The notes below the pieces were generated by a model. The model ran no database searches. It had not been told where the DNA came from and was given only the letters and a program-made list of their open reading frames with translations. Below are positions 43,014 through 50,080 of a stretch of 64,000 nucleotides of DNA, in pieces; position 1 is the first letter of the stretch; each line of letters begins with the position of its first letter. Position numbers and translations under genes: made by a program. Source of the stretch: Nocardia wallacei (GTDB taxonomy: Bacteria; Actinomycetota; Actinomycetes; Mycobacteriales; Mycobacteriaceae); assembly GCF_014466955.1 (NCBI RefSeq), contig NZ_AP023396.1, forward strand, positions 5,642,001 through 5,706,000. Reading direction: 5' to 3'.

Positions 43014-44167
43014 TTCGGCCTTTCACTGCCGACGACCCACAGGGCGTGGAACTGTGACGCACCGCCCATGGCGTGCCCCACCGCCCGGCGCGCGCCCTCG
43101 ACCTGGTGTGCCCCGGCCAGTCCCCGCACCTGCAAGGCCGCCTCGAGAAAACGGACCAGACCCGTAGCGCCGGTCGGATTGCCGGACAGCACACCACCGG
43201 ACGGATTGATCGGCAGCGCCCCGTCGAAGCGCGTGGTGCCGTCGTCGACGAGCTTCCAGCCCTCGTGCAGCGGCGCGAGGCCGATGTTCTCCATCCACAT
43301 CGGCTCGTACCAGCTGTACGGGATGTACAGCTCGGCGACGTCGATTTCCGCGGCGGGAGAACCGATTCCGGCCTGCCGGTAGGCATCTGCCGCGCATTCG
43401 GCGCCCGCGCGCGGGTTCACCTCGTCCCGACCCGCGAAGTGCCCGGTCTCGGTGCGCCACGACATGCCGTGGATCCACGCGGGCGGGCGAGCCGGGTTGC
43501 CGACGTCGGCCGCTCCGGCGAGCACGATCGCGGCCGCGCCGTCGGAGGACGGGCACGACTCCAGATACCGGATCGGGTCCCACAGCATCTTGGACTCACG
43601 GACCTTCTCGACCGTGATGTCCGGCATGTGCACGTGCGCGAAGGGATTGCGCAGCGCGTTGAGCCGATGGTTGACCGCGACCTGCCAGCCGATGTGCTCC
43701 GGCGCTCCCGACCGGCGGATGTACTCGCGGATCACCGGGGCGAAATGCCCGCCCGCTCCGGCCCCGAGCGACGCGCTGAACGGCAGCCCGCGCGAGAGCG
43801 CCCATGTGAAATTCCCTTCGGACTCTTTGGAATACGCCGCGACCAGCACCCGGCGCGCGAGCCCCGCCTCGATCAGGTGCGCGCCGTAGATGGCGGCGTG
43901 CCCGCCGACGCTGCCGCCGGTGAACACCCGCGTCACGGGCAATCCCCGGGCGCCGAGCGCGTCGGCGAGATACAGCTCCGGATTCATGACCCCGTCGAAC
44001 AGGTCGGGCGTCTTGGACAGCACGACCGCGTCGACGTCGCCGAGTTCGAGTTCGGCGTCGGCCATGGCGGCGGCCACGGCCTCGCGCACCAGCGCGCCGA
44101 TGGTCGTCTCCCGGCGCTTGGCCTGTTTGCCCTGGCCGATGCCGATAACGGCGATGGGTTCAGGCAC
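43010..44167 (-). CDS. Thiolase-like protein lacking the catalytic Cys (Ltp type)
   Basis: The 385-residue protein keeps the thiolase fold and the C-terminal motifs (INPSGGVLSGNPTGATGLVR), but the usual Cys position reads FTGGSVGGHAAIYGAHLI, with Ser-Val instead of Cys-Ala. In steroid side-chain breakdown, such Cys-less thiolases pair with DUF35 proteins to form retro-aldolases (for example Ltp2-ChsH2). Here it stands with a second Cys-less thiolase and two DUF35 proteins, so an aldol lyase is a reasonable inference. The start is GTG 44167, overlapping the previous stop by eight bases. A longer frame to 44422 is a shadow. Confidence 0.85.
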   Translation of the reverse strand: MPEPIAVIGIGQGKQAKRRETTIGALVREAVAAAMADAELELGDVDAVVLSKTPDLFDGVMNPELYLADALGARGLPVTRVFTGGSVGGHAAIYGAHLIEAGLARRVLVAAYSKESEGNFTWALSRGLPFSASLGAGAGGHFAPVIREYIRRSGAPEHIGWQVAVNHRLNALRNPFAHVHMPDITVEKVRESKMLWDPIRYLESCPSSDGAAAIVLAGAADVGNPARPPAWIHGMSWRTETGHFAGRDEVNPRAGAECAADAYRQAGIGSPAAEIDVAELYIPYSWYEPMWMENIGLAPLHEGWKLVDDGTTRFDGALPINPSGGVLSGNPTGATGLVRFLEAALQVRGLAGAHQVEGARRAVGHAMGGASQFHALWVVGSERPN

Positions 44168-45239
44168 GGGTGTCCCCTTCCAGCAGGCAGACCATATTCT
44201 GTTGCAGCGCTTGGCCGTTGGTGGCGTGGGCGAGGGCGCGCCCGGCCCGGCCGGTGCGCACGGCGGCGGCCGCCTCGCTGATCCGCAGCAGCCCGGTGGC
44301 GGTGGTCGGGCGGCCCGCCAGCGGCCCGCCCGAGGGGTTGATCGCCGTGGCCGCGCCGAGTCCGAGTTCGCGGGCCAGCAGCGGCTCCTGCGCGGAGTAT
44401 TCGATGTGCAGTTCGGCGACATCGACGTCCGCCGCGGCGAAGCCCGCGAGCTTCGCCGCCTCGGTCGCGGCCCGGCGTGCCGACGGTGCGTGGGTCAGGT
44501 CCCGCGCGCCGGGGTAGTGGGTGTCCATCCGGTGGTCGATGCCGCGCACCCAGGCCGGGTGCTCGGTGAGCGATCGGGCCACGTCCCCGGCGGCCAGGAC
44601 CACCACGGCGGCCGCGTCGCCGACCGGGGCCACGTCGTGACGGCGCAGCGGCGATGCCACATACGGTTCGCTCAACAGGGCGTCCGTGGCGTACTCACCG
44701 CTGACCTGCGCGTGTGGGTTCGACCGGGCGTCGGCCAGGCTGCGCGCGACGATGCGCGCCATCTCCTGCTCCGTCGTGACGCCTGCCTCCAGCAGCGCGC
44801 ACGCCTGCAATCCGCCGATCGCGTCCTGGTGCGGGCGCAGCGGGGTCAGCAGGTACGGATCGAGCTGGGTGGGCACCACCTGGTCCAGGTCTCGGGGCAG
44901 CGAGCCGCGCCCGATCCCGTACACCAGCGCGATATCGCCGTGCCCGAGTTGCAGCCACGCCCACGCCTCGTAGAACGCCCACGCGGCATCCATCTCCACA
45001 TGGGACTCGGAGATCGGCGGCCACGCGCCCACGGCGTCGAGCGAATCGATGTAGGCGAAGGTGCGGCCCTCGTGGAAGTCGTGGCTGCCGGAGACGACGA
45101 AATCGACTCTGTCCCGGCTCAATTCGATGTCCGCGAGTGCCTCGCGGATCACCGGCAGCAGGATGCCGGACATGTCGTCGCGGCGGTTGGCCGCCAGGCA
45201 CGGCGACTGGGCACTGGTGACGACGGCGACCTCACGCAT
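44160..45239 (-). CDS. Second Cys-less thiolase-like protein
   Basis: The 359-residue product has the thiolase fold with divergent active site. Where the Cys would be, the sequence is SESHVEMDAAWAFYEAWAWL. The C-terminal region AINPSGGPLAGRPTTATGLL retains the Gly-rich loop, but the GHP motif is GRP. It should work together with the neighbouring Cys-less thiolase and the DUF35 proteins as a heteromer, as seen for Ltp3/Ltp4-like pairs. It overlaps the upstream DUF35 gene and the downstream thiolase-like gene by eight bases each, which fits a fixed-ratio complex. Confidence 0.82.
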   Translation of the reverse strand: MREVAVVTSAQSPCLAANRRDDMSGILLPVIREALADIELSRDRVDFVVSGSHDFHEGRTFAYIDSLDAVGAWPPISESHVEMDAAWAFYEAWAWLQLGHGDIALVYGIGRGSLPRDLDQVVPTQLDPYLLTPLRPHQDAIGGLQACALLEAGVTTEQEMARIVARSLADARSNPHAQVSGEYATDALLSEPYVASPLRRHDVAPVGDAAAVVVLAAGDVARSLTEHPAWVRGIDHRMDTHYPGARDLTHAPSARRAATEAAKLAGFAAADVDVAELHIEYSAQEPLLARELGLGAATAINPSGGPLAGRPTTATGLLRISEAAAAVRTGRAGRALAHATNGQALQQNMVCLLEGDTRA

Positions 45240-45705
45240 CGCGCACCTCCGTGACGGGCCGGTAGTGGCGGATGCTCATCCAGGACGGTTCGAGATCGCC
45301 CTCGGCCCAGACCGGTTCGACCTCCATGCCGATGTGCACGTCGGCGATGTCGACGTCGCGGATCAGGTGCATCAGCCGGGTGTCCGCGCCGTGCGGGCGG
45401 ATATAGGCGACCACGTAGGGCGGGTCGATGGTCTGGCCCGGGAACGGGAAGCTGACCACGCAGAAGGTCGACACGGTCCCGCGGCCGTCGAGTTCGGCGG
45501 GCTGGTCCAGTTCCACCAGGCAGCGGGCGCAGAACTCCGGCGCGGGCAGGTAGACGTGCTCGCACGAGGGGCAGGTGCGGGCGAGCAGGCGGCGTTGCGC
45601 CAAGCCGCGCAGGAATGTGGACCGGCCGGTGCCCGCGACGAAGGTGTACTCCATGCGCAGCGGTGTCGGCATCAACCGGACTGGTTGCGGCAGTGGGCGA
45701 TTCAT
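45232..45705 (-). CDS. DUF35 OB-fold/zinc-ribbon protein
   Basis: The 157-residue product has a rubredoxin-like zinc ribbon with CPSCEHVYLPAPEFCARC (four Cys) followed by an OB-fold (GTVSTFCVVSFPFPGQTIDP, then PYVVAYIRPHGADTRLMHLI). DUF35 proteins accompany thiolase-like enzymes and are needed for their activity. The start ATG 45705 shares a base with the upstream stop (TGATG). It overlaps the following thiolase-like gene by eight bases. Confidence 0.9.
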   Translation of the reverse strand: MNRPLPQPVRLMPTPLRMEYTFVAGTGRSTFLRGLAQRRLLARTCPSCEHVYLPAPEFCARCLVELDQPAELDGRGTVSTFCVVSFPFPGQTIDPPYVVAYIRPHGADTRLMHLIRDVDIADVHIGMEVEPVWAEGDLEPSWMSIRHYRPVTEVRDA

Positions 45706-46157
45706 CACGCGTCCTCCGGTTCGAAACAGGCGAGATCGCGCATCTCGCCGCGACGTTCGGCCGCCCAGCGGGCACGCACGCGCAGACCCCGGCGCGGGAC
45801 CGACGGGTCGCCGCCGGTATCGAGGGCGTGGAAGAAGGTGCCCTCCGCGCCGTCGATGCGGATCAGCGCCCAGGCGAAGTCGTGCGCGACCGGGTCGCCC
45901 GGCCGGTGCGGGACCCAGGTCCACGACTCGACACTGCCCACCGGGGCCAGATCCACCAGGTCGGTCAGCTCCTCTCCGGTCACCGGATCGAACTCGGCGG
46001 GCGGGCACACGACGGTGCCGCGCGCGGTTCGGGCGCCCAGCAGTCGCGCGTCCCGCAGGCCGCCGAGAAACGTTCCGAGGACCGGGCCCACCGTGCGCTC
46101 GAACGGGAACTCGATCTCGTACGGGGCGCACAGGCTCTCCTCGCCACCTGCCGGCAT
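45705..46157 (-). CDS. DUF35-like OB-fold protein without zinc ribbon Cys
   Basis: This 150-residue product shows the OB-fold half (GTVVCPPAEFDPVTGEELTD, then SWTWVPHRPGDPVAHDFAWA and LIRIDGAEGTFFHALD) but only one Cys in the ribbon area, so no full zinc site remains. It heads the operon, and the start at 46157 (MPAGGEES) is preceded by AGAGGAGATGG. Another in-frame ATG at 46193 would lie inside the operator. A partner for the thiolase-like pair, with the second DUF35 carrying the zinc site, is the natural reading. Confidence 0.8.
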   Translation of the reverse strand: MPAGGEESLCAPYEIEFPFERTVGPVLGTFLGGLRDARLLGARTARGTVVCPPAEFDPVTGEELTDLVDLAPVGSVESWTWVPHRPGDPVAHDFAWALIRIDGAEGTFFHALDTGGDPSVPRRGLRVRARWAAERRGEMRDLACFEPEDA

Positions 46158-46190
46158 CGGCCATCTCCTCTCGTCGACCGAAGTGTGCCT

Positions 46191-46217
46191 CAATCACCTG
46201 ATTCAATCAAGTGATTG
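46191..46217. promoter_or_regulatory. Second copy of the TetR operator at the acyl-CoA operon/SDR promoter
   Basis: CAATCAC (46191-46197) and GTGATTG (46211-46217) are perfect arms. The inner pattern ATCA-N2-TGAT-N3-ATCA-N2-TGAT (46193-46215) is identical in layout to the operator at 33717-33739. It lies 34 bp upstream of the first operon gene and 80 bp upstream of the divergent SDR. Confidence 0.8.
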
Positions 46218-46297
46218 AGGATGGGCGGTTTTCCGCATACGCTGCGCACAGACCGCGGTCCGGGCGCGGTCCGGGGTGAACGGCGAAAGGGCGAGAC

Positions 46298-47230
46298 ATG
46301 GCACGGACATCGAAATACGTCCCGCTGACCGGGCGGGTCGCGGTGATCACGGGTGGGGCGCGCGGCATCGGGCGGGCGACCGCACACGCGTTTCTGGCGA
46401 AGGGGGCGAATGTGGCGCTCGGCGATATCGACGCCGACCTGGCCGTCCGGACCGCGGAAGAACTCCGGGTCCCCTCGCACACCGCCGGCTCGCCGTCTGC
46501 CGCCAGCGGCCGCGGCTCCGCCGCCGAACAGGGGGGCCGGGTCGTCGGCCTACCGCTGGACGTGACCGATCCGGCCTCCTTCGCCGCCTTCCTAAACGCG
46601 GCCGAGACCGCACTCGGCCCGATGGACGTGCTGGTCAACAATGCAGGCATCATGCCCTCCGGCATGTTCGCAGATGAAGCCCCTGACCTCACCGACCGCA
46701 TTCTCGACATCAACGTCCGCGGCGTCATGACCGGCACCCGCCTGGCCCTCCAGCGCTTCGTGCCGCGCGGCACCGGCCACCTGATCAACATCGCCTCACT
46801 GGCAGGCACCGCGGGCATGCCCGGCCTCGCCACCTACTGCGCGAGCAAACACGCCGTCATCGGCTTCACCGAGGCGATCCACCTCGAACTCGCCGACACC
46901 GACATCCAGGTGACCGCGATCCTCCCCGGCAACGTCCGCACCGAACTCTCCGCAGGCGCGAACATGCCCGCCTGGATGCTCAAAGCCACCACCATAGAAC
47001 CCGAAGCCGTTGCCGCCGCGATCATCTCGTCCCTCGGCCGCAACCGCCCCTTGATCACCGTCCCCCGCACCCTCACCCCGGTAATCCGAGCCAGCTCCCT
47101 ACTCCCCCACCGCCTCCGCCGCCTCACCTCCGACCTCTCCGGCATGACCACAGCCTTCACCCACCCCGACCCCCAAGCCCGAGAGACCTACCACCGCCGC
47201 ATAGCCGAGACGATGCTCGAGAACAAGTAA
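46298..47230 (+). CDS. Short-chain dehydrogenase/reductase
   Basis: The 310-residue Rossmann enzyme has the NAD(P) loop TGGARGIGRA (about 18-27), LVNNAGIMPSG near residue 110, and the catalytic YCASK near 176. Between the third strand region and GGRVVGLPLDVTD there is a low-complexity insert of about 22 residues (HTAGSPSAASGRGSAAEQ) not found in typical family members. The extra C-terminal 50 residues are basic and Pro-rich. It is divergent from the acyl-CoA operon and shares the TetR operator, so it probably acts on an intermediate of the same pathway. Confidence 0.88.
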   Translation: MARTSKYVPLTGRVAVITGGARGIGRATAHAFLAKGANVALGDIDADLAVRTAEELRVPSHTAGSPSAASGRGSAAEQGGRVVGLPLDVTDPASFAAFLNAAETALGPMDVLVNNAGIMPSGMFADEAPDLTDRILDINVRGVMTGTRLALQRFVPRGTGHLINIASLAGTAGMPGLATYCASKHAVIGFTEAIHLELADTDIQVTAILPGNVRTELSAGANMPAWMLKATTIEPEAVAAAIISSLGRNRPLITVPRTLTPVIRASSLLPHRLRRLTSDLSGMTTAFTHPDPQARETYHRRIAETMLENK

Positions 47231-47360
47231 TCTCTTCGACCACACTCCAGCCACTCATCTCACCGGGCCGACCTGGCCTGACACAGTGCGCCACAGTCGA
47301 TTTCCACGCCGGGGGCCTGCCCGTACAGCATCGCAGATCGATGAGTGTGACGTCATGAGG

Positions 47361-47388
47361 TCTCGCCGGGCCGACAAGGCTGGCGAGA
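47361..47388. promoter_or_regulatory. Hairpin in the leader of the WXG100/toxin operon
   Basis: TCTCGCC (47361-47367) pairs with GGCGAGA (47382-47388), with an inner GCC/GGC pair in the loop, about 28 bp before the first start codon. A partly similar sequence, TCTCACCGGGCCGACCTGG, occurs about 105 bp upstream. It may be an attenuator or an operator. The region 47231-47360 has no other recognisable feature. Confidence 0.45.
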
Positions 47389-47416
47389 TCGCGCATGGCT
47401 TGGGAAGGTTGAGTAC

Positions 47417-47797
47417 GTGGCAGATACAGGCAACAGCGCTCCCGCCTCGTTCGCGGTGGTGCCCGACCATGTGCGAGATACCGGGCAGTTCGTCCAGCAG
47501 ACCGCACAGGCCCTCATCTCCGGCCTGCGCAGCGCCGACACGGAGGTTCAGGGCCTGATGTCAACCTGGACCGGCCGGGCCGCCGACAGCTATTCGCTCG
47601 GCTGGGATGAAGCACGGCAAGCGGCAATCGATGTCCTCGAAGCGCTCGAGACCATGGCAGAACTGCTCGGCGTCACCATCGAATCATTTACCGATTTGGA
47701 GAACAACAACACCGCCGACCTCACCGGCGATGGGCTGCTGGACTTCAGCACCCGACCCGCCGCGGCCCCGTCCACCACGCCGATACTCGACACTTAG
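47417..47797 (+). CDS. WXG100 protein, first partner of the toxin cassette
   Basis: WXG100 proteins are small helical hairpins exported by type VII systems, often as pairs with effectors. The 126-residue product has the WXG turn in STWTGRAADSYSLGW (about residues 50-64) between two long helices, and a short disordered tail (after 105). It starts with GTG. The tail DLTGDGLLDFSTRP is longer than in EsxA/EsxB. It begins the cassette and is separated by 41 bp from the second WXG100 gene. It would bind the second WXG100 protein or the N-terminus of the large toxin, as EsxE/EsxF do with CpnT. Confidence 0.85.
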   Translation: MADTGNSAPASFAVVPDHVRDTGQFVQQTAQALISGLRSADTEVQGLMSTWTGRAADSYSLGWDEARQAAIDVLEALETMAELLGVTIESFTDLENNNTADLTGDGLLDFSTRPAAAPSTTPILDT

Positions 47798-47838
47798 CAG
47801 GCAGATTCGATGACACAACCATCCGTGAGGCGACTGCC

Positions 47839-48144
47839 GTGACCACCACCAACAGCGGCGGATACAGTGTCGACCTCGAGCACCTGAACGACGTCACGAC
47901 CCGGCTCGGCGGCCTGGTCGGGTTCATCGCCGACTCACTGGCCGGGCTAGATTCCAGAATCGCTGCCGCACACCAGTCCTGGAGCGGGCAAGCGGCCGAC
48001 GCGCACGCCACCGCGCACCGCGAATGGTCGCAGGCCGCCACCGAGGCCCGCGAGGGCATCGACACCATGCGCGCCGCCGCCGCGACCGCGCACACCGCCT
48101 ACACCGACGCGCTGACCACCAATCTCGGCATCCTGGGCCGGTAA
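47839..48144 (+). CDS. WXG100 protein, second partner of the toxin cassette
   Basis: The 101-residue product is a compact WXG100 protein with the turn in HQSWSGQAADAHATAH (about 44-59) and Ala-rich flanking helices. It starts with GTG. The toxin gene begins three bases after its stop, so they are translated together. The C-terminus reads YTDALTTNLGILGR, where Tyr-Thr-Asp does not fully fit YxxxD. The pair order (WXG100, WXG100, large protein) parallels the esxF-esxE-cpnT arrangement of mycobacteria. Confidence 0.87.
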   Translation: MTTTNSGGYSVDLEHLNDVTTRLGGLVGFIADSLAGLDSRIAAAHQSWSGQAADAHATAHREWSQAATEAREGIDTMRAAAATAHTAYTDALTTNLGILGR

Positions 48145-48147
48145 CGC

Positions 48148-49638
48148 GTGACGACACCCCTGGTGATCCGGCCCGCTGTCTACTATGACGCCGCGGGCGC
48201 CTTGACCACCGCCGCGAACAACCTGTTCACCGAGGTGGATAGCCGTTATGGTGCCCTGTCGGCAGGGGCGAGCATGGCCGGCACCTACGAGGAAGCGAAG
48301 AAGTGGGCCGAGTCCTACGACCAGCACGCTTTCGACGCACTGACCGGCGCGGCCGCGCTGGCCCGCACCATGGCCGCCTACGCCGGAACGCTGCGCACCC
48401 TGGGTCACAACCACGACGTGGCCGAGCACACCGCCACCCACGGCGACAACACCCCTGCCCCGGATCCGCCGCCGCTCCCGGCACCGCTGCTCTACACCTG
48501 CCACGCACCGCTGCCGTCCGCGGGCGGCCCGGTCAATGGACTGGACGAGCCACTGAGAATCGCCGAGAAGGTGGGCATCATCGTGCCCAACGGCGACACG
48601 GAGAAACTCGGCTCGGTCGCCGATGTGTGGACGCAGATGCAGACCGCGCCCGCGGTGTCGAACCTTCCGGCGGAAATCGAGCGCATCAAAGGGTTTTTCG
48701 CCGACATCCAAACCCCGGAATGCGAGTACATCGAGGGCCACCTGGCCCAACTGAAAACCGCGGCCGACGCGGTCCCGGCATCGTTCGGGGTGCTCGCGAC
48801 CGCCTGCCGCGACCACTCCACGCAGCTCGCCGCGCTGCGGGAAGAGCTGAAAACCCAGCTCGAGGATCTGGGCAAGGAACTCGCCAAAGAGCTGGCGATC
48901 ACCGCTGCGATCGGCATCGCCACGTCGTTCGTCACGTTCGGTATCGGCGCCGCGGTGGCGTCGGCGAAGGCGGTGGAAATCGCCGCGCGGTTCGCGCGCC
49001 CGATCCGCGCGATTATCGACGCCTGGAAAGCGCGCAACAAATACGAGGGCGGTATCAAAGGCGCGCGGACACTTCAGGATGTCGCCAAGGAGCGTAAAGC
49101 GCTTCAGGATATCGAGCAGCTCGGCAAGAAATCCGCCGACGATCTGGGCAAGCCGTCCGGAATGGCGACCCGCGCCGAACTCACCCAGGAAGAGAAATTC
49201 ATTCTGAACCGTGGGCCGACCGACCGCTACGGCAACGACATGATTTCCGCGATTCGCGAGAACCGCGTGACACCGCAGATGCAGGAGGATATCAACGCCT
49301 ACAATCGTGCGCTCGACAAGTTGCCGCCCTACGAGGGCAAGGTGGTGCGGCACACCGAATTGCCCAAGGATGAACTCGACTCCTACATCCCTGGTCAGCC
49401 GAAGACCGAACGCGCCTACACGTGTACATCGACCAACCCACTCGGCACCGGCGGTGGTGTCAACGTCGGTACGAAAGATGTCGAGTACCGCATCACGAGC
49501 AAGACCGGTCGCCAAATCCACGAGTACGGCGGCACCAAGGACGAAGTGCAGTTCAAGGACCAAACCGATTTCTTCGTCCGTAACAAGTATTTCGACGACG
49601 AGTCACAGCGATGGATCATCGTCATGGACGAAATCTAG
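48148..49638 (+). CDS. Type VII-delivered toxin with C-terminal ADP-ribosyltransferase-like domain
   Basis: The 496-residue protein has an N-terminal WXG-like helical region (about 1-100), a Pro-rich spacer, a second helical region (about 135-300) with a hydrophobic Ala/Ile stretch (LAITAAIGIATSFVTFGIGA, near 250-270), and a C-terminal domain of about 170 residues. That domain has the ART layout: Arg401 in VVRHTELP, the TST motif at 427-429 (TCTSTNP), and a Glu at 466 in GGTKDEVQF followed by a strand typical of toxins. The residue two before the Glu is Lys rather than Glu or Gln, which may change the substrate or favour NAD cleavage. It is likely injected or secreted by an ESX system against competitors or hosts. 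Confidence 0.72.
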   Translation: MTTPLVIRPAVYYDAAGALTTAANNLFTEVDSRYGALSAGASMAGTYEEAKKWAESYDQHAFDALTGAAALARTMAAYAGTLRTLGHNHDVAEHTATHGDNTPAPDPPPLPAPLLYTCHAPLPSAGGPVNGLDEPLRIAEKVGIIVPNGDTEKLGSVADVWTQMQTAPAVSNLPAEIERIKGFFADIQTPECEYIEGHLAQLKTAADAVPASFGVLATACRDHSTQLAALREELKTQLEDLGKELAKELAITAAIGIATSFVTFGIGAAVASAKAVEIAARFARPIRAIIDAWKARNKYEGGIKGARTLQDVAKERKALQDIEQLGKKSADDLGKPSGMATRAELTQEEKFILNRGPTDRYGNDMISAIRENRVTPQMQEDINAYNRALDKLPPYEGKVVRHTELPKDELDSYIPGQPKTERAYTCTSTNPLGTGGGVNVGTKDVEYRITSKTGRQIHEYGGTKDEVQFKDQTDFFVRNKYFDDESQRWIIVMDEI

Positions 49639-49644
49639 GAAGGA

Positions 49645-49977
49645 ATGTACGCCATGCCGAAAAAAGTCGGCGGGAAGACCTTCTACACCCGCGAGGAATA
49701 CGAAGAACTGCACCCCGGTGTGAAACTGCCACCCGTGCCGACCCCCGAGGAACAGGAAGCCAACCGCGCCGAGTGGGACGAGTGGATCCGCACCACGCCC
49801 CCGCTGCCCGAAGGCGAACCGAACTACCTGAGCAGCAAGAACTATCGCGACGACCTGGTAGGCACCGAGTTCGAAGGATGGACCCGCACCGCGGACGGGC
49901 AATGGCTCGACAAGCACGGCCGTCCCGCCTATGACGCCAACGGGCAGCGCATCCAGTACGACACACCTGGTAACTGA
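49645..49977 (+). CDS. Small protein downstream of the toxin, candidate immunity protein
   Basis: The 110-residue product is rich in Glu, Pro, Trp and Asp (TREEYEELHPGVKLPPVPTP, then EEQEANRAEWDEWIRTTPPL) and ends in a Gly/Tyr-rich tail. It follows the toxin by six bases and precedes a strong terminator, the usual place for an immunity gene. I do not recognise a family. The acidic, Trp-rich character would suit a protein that binds a positively charged toxin surface, but it could also be a non-catalytic toxin tail module. The ATG at 49654 is an alternative start. Confidence 0.5.
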   Translation: MYAMPKKVGGKTFYTREEYEELHPGVKLPPVPTPEEQEANRAEWDEWIRTTPPLPEGEPNYLSSKNYRDDLVGTEFEGWTRTADGQWLDKHGRPAYDANGQRIQYDTPGN

Positions 49978-50002
49978 GCCGCGATCAGCGGCGAACGCGG
50001 AG

Positions 50003-50024
50003 GGGCGGGCCGAACGGCCCGCCC
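50003..50024. terminator. Strong hairpin ending the toxin cassette
   Basis: GGGCGGGCC, loop GAAC, GGCCCGCCC form a perfect 9-bp GC stem 26 bp after the last gene of the cassette, followed by TTCGTG. It also faces the end of the convergent molybdopterin gene 57 bp to the right. Confidence 0.85.
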
Positions 50025-50080
50025 TTCGTGCGTCGCGACCAGGACGGAGACGATGACTCGGATGTACTCGCGGGGCCGGA

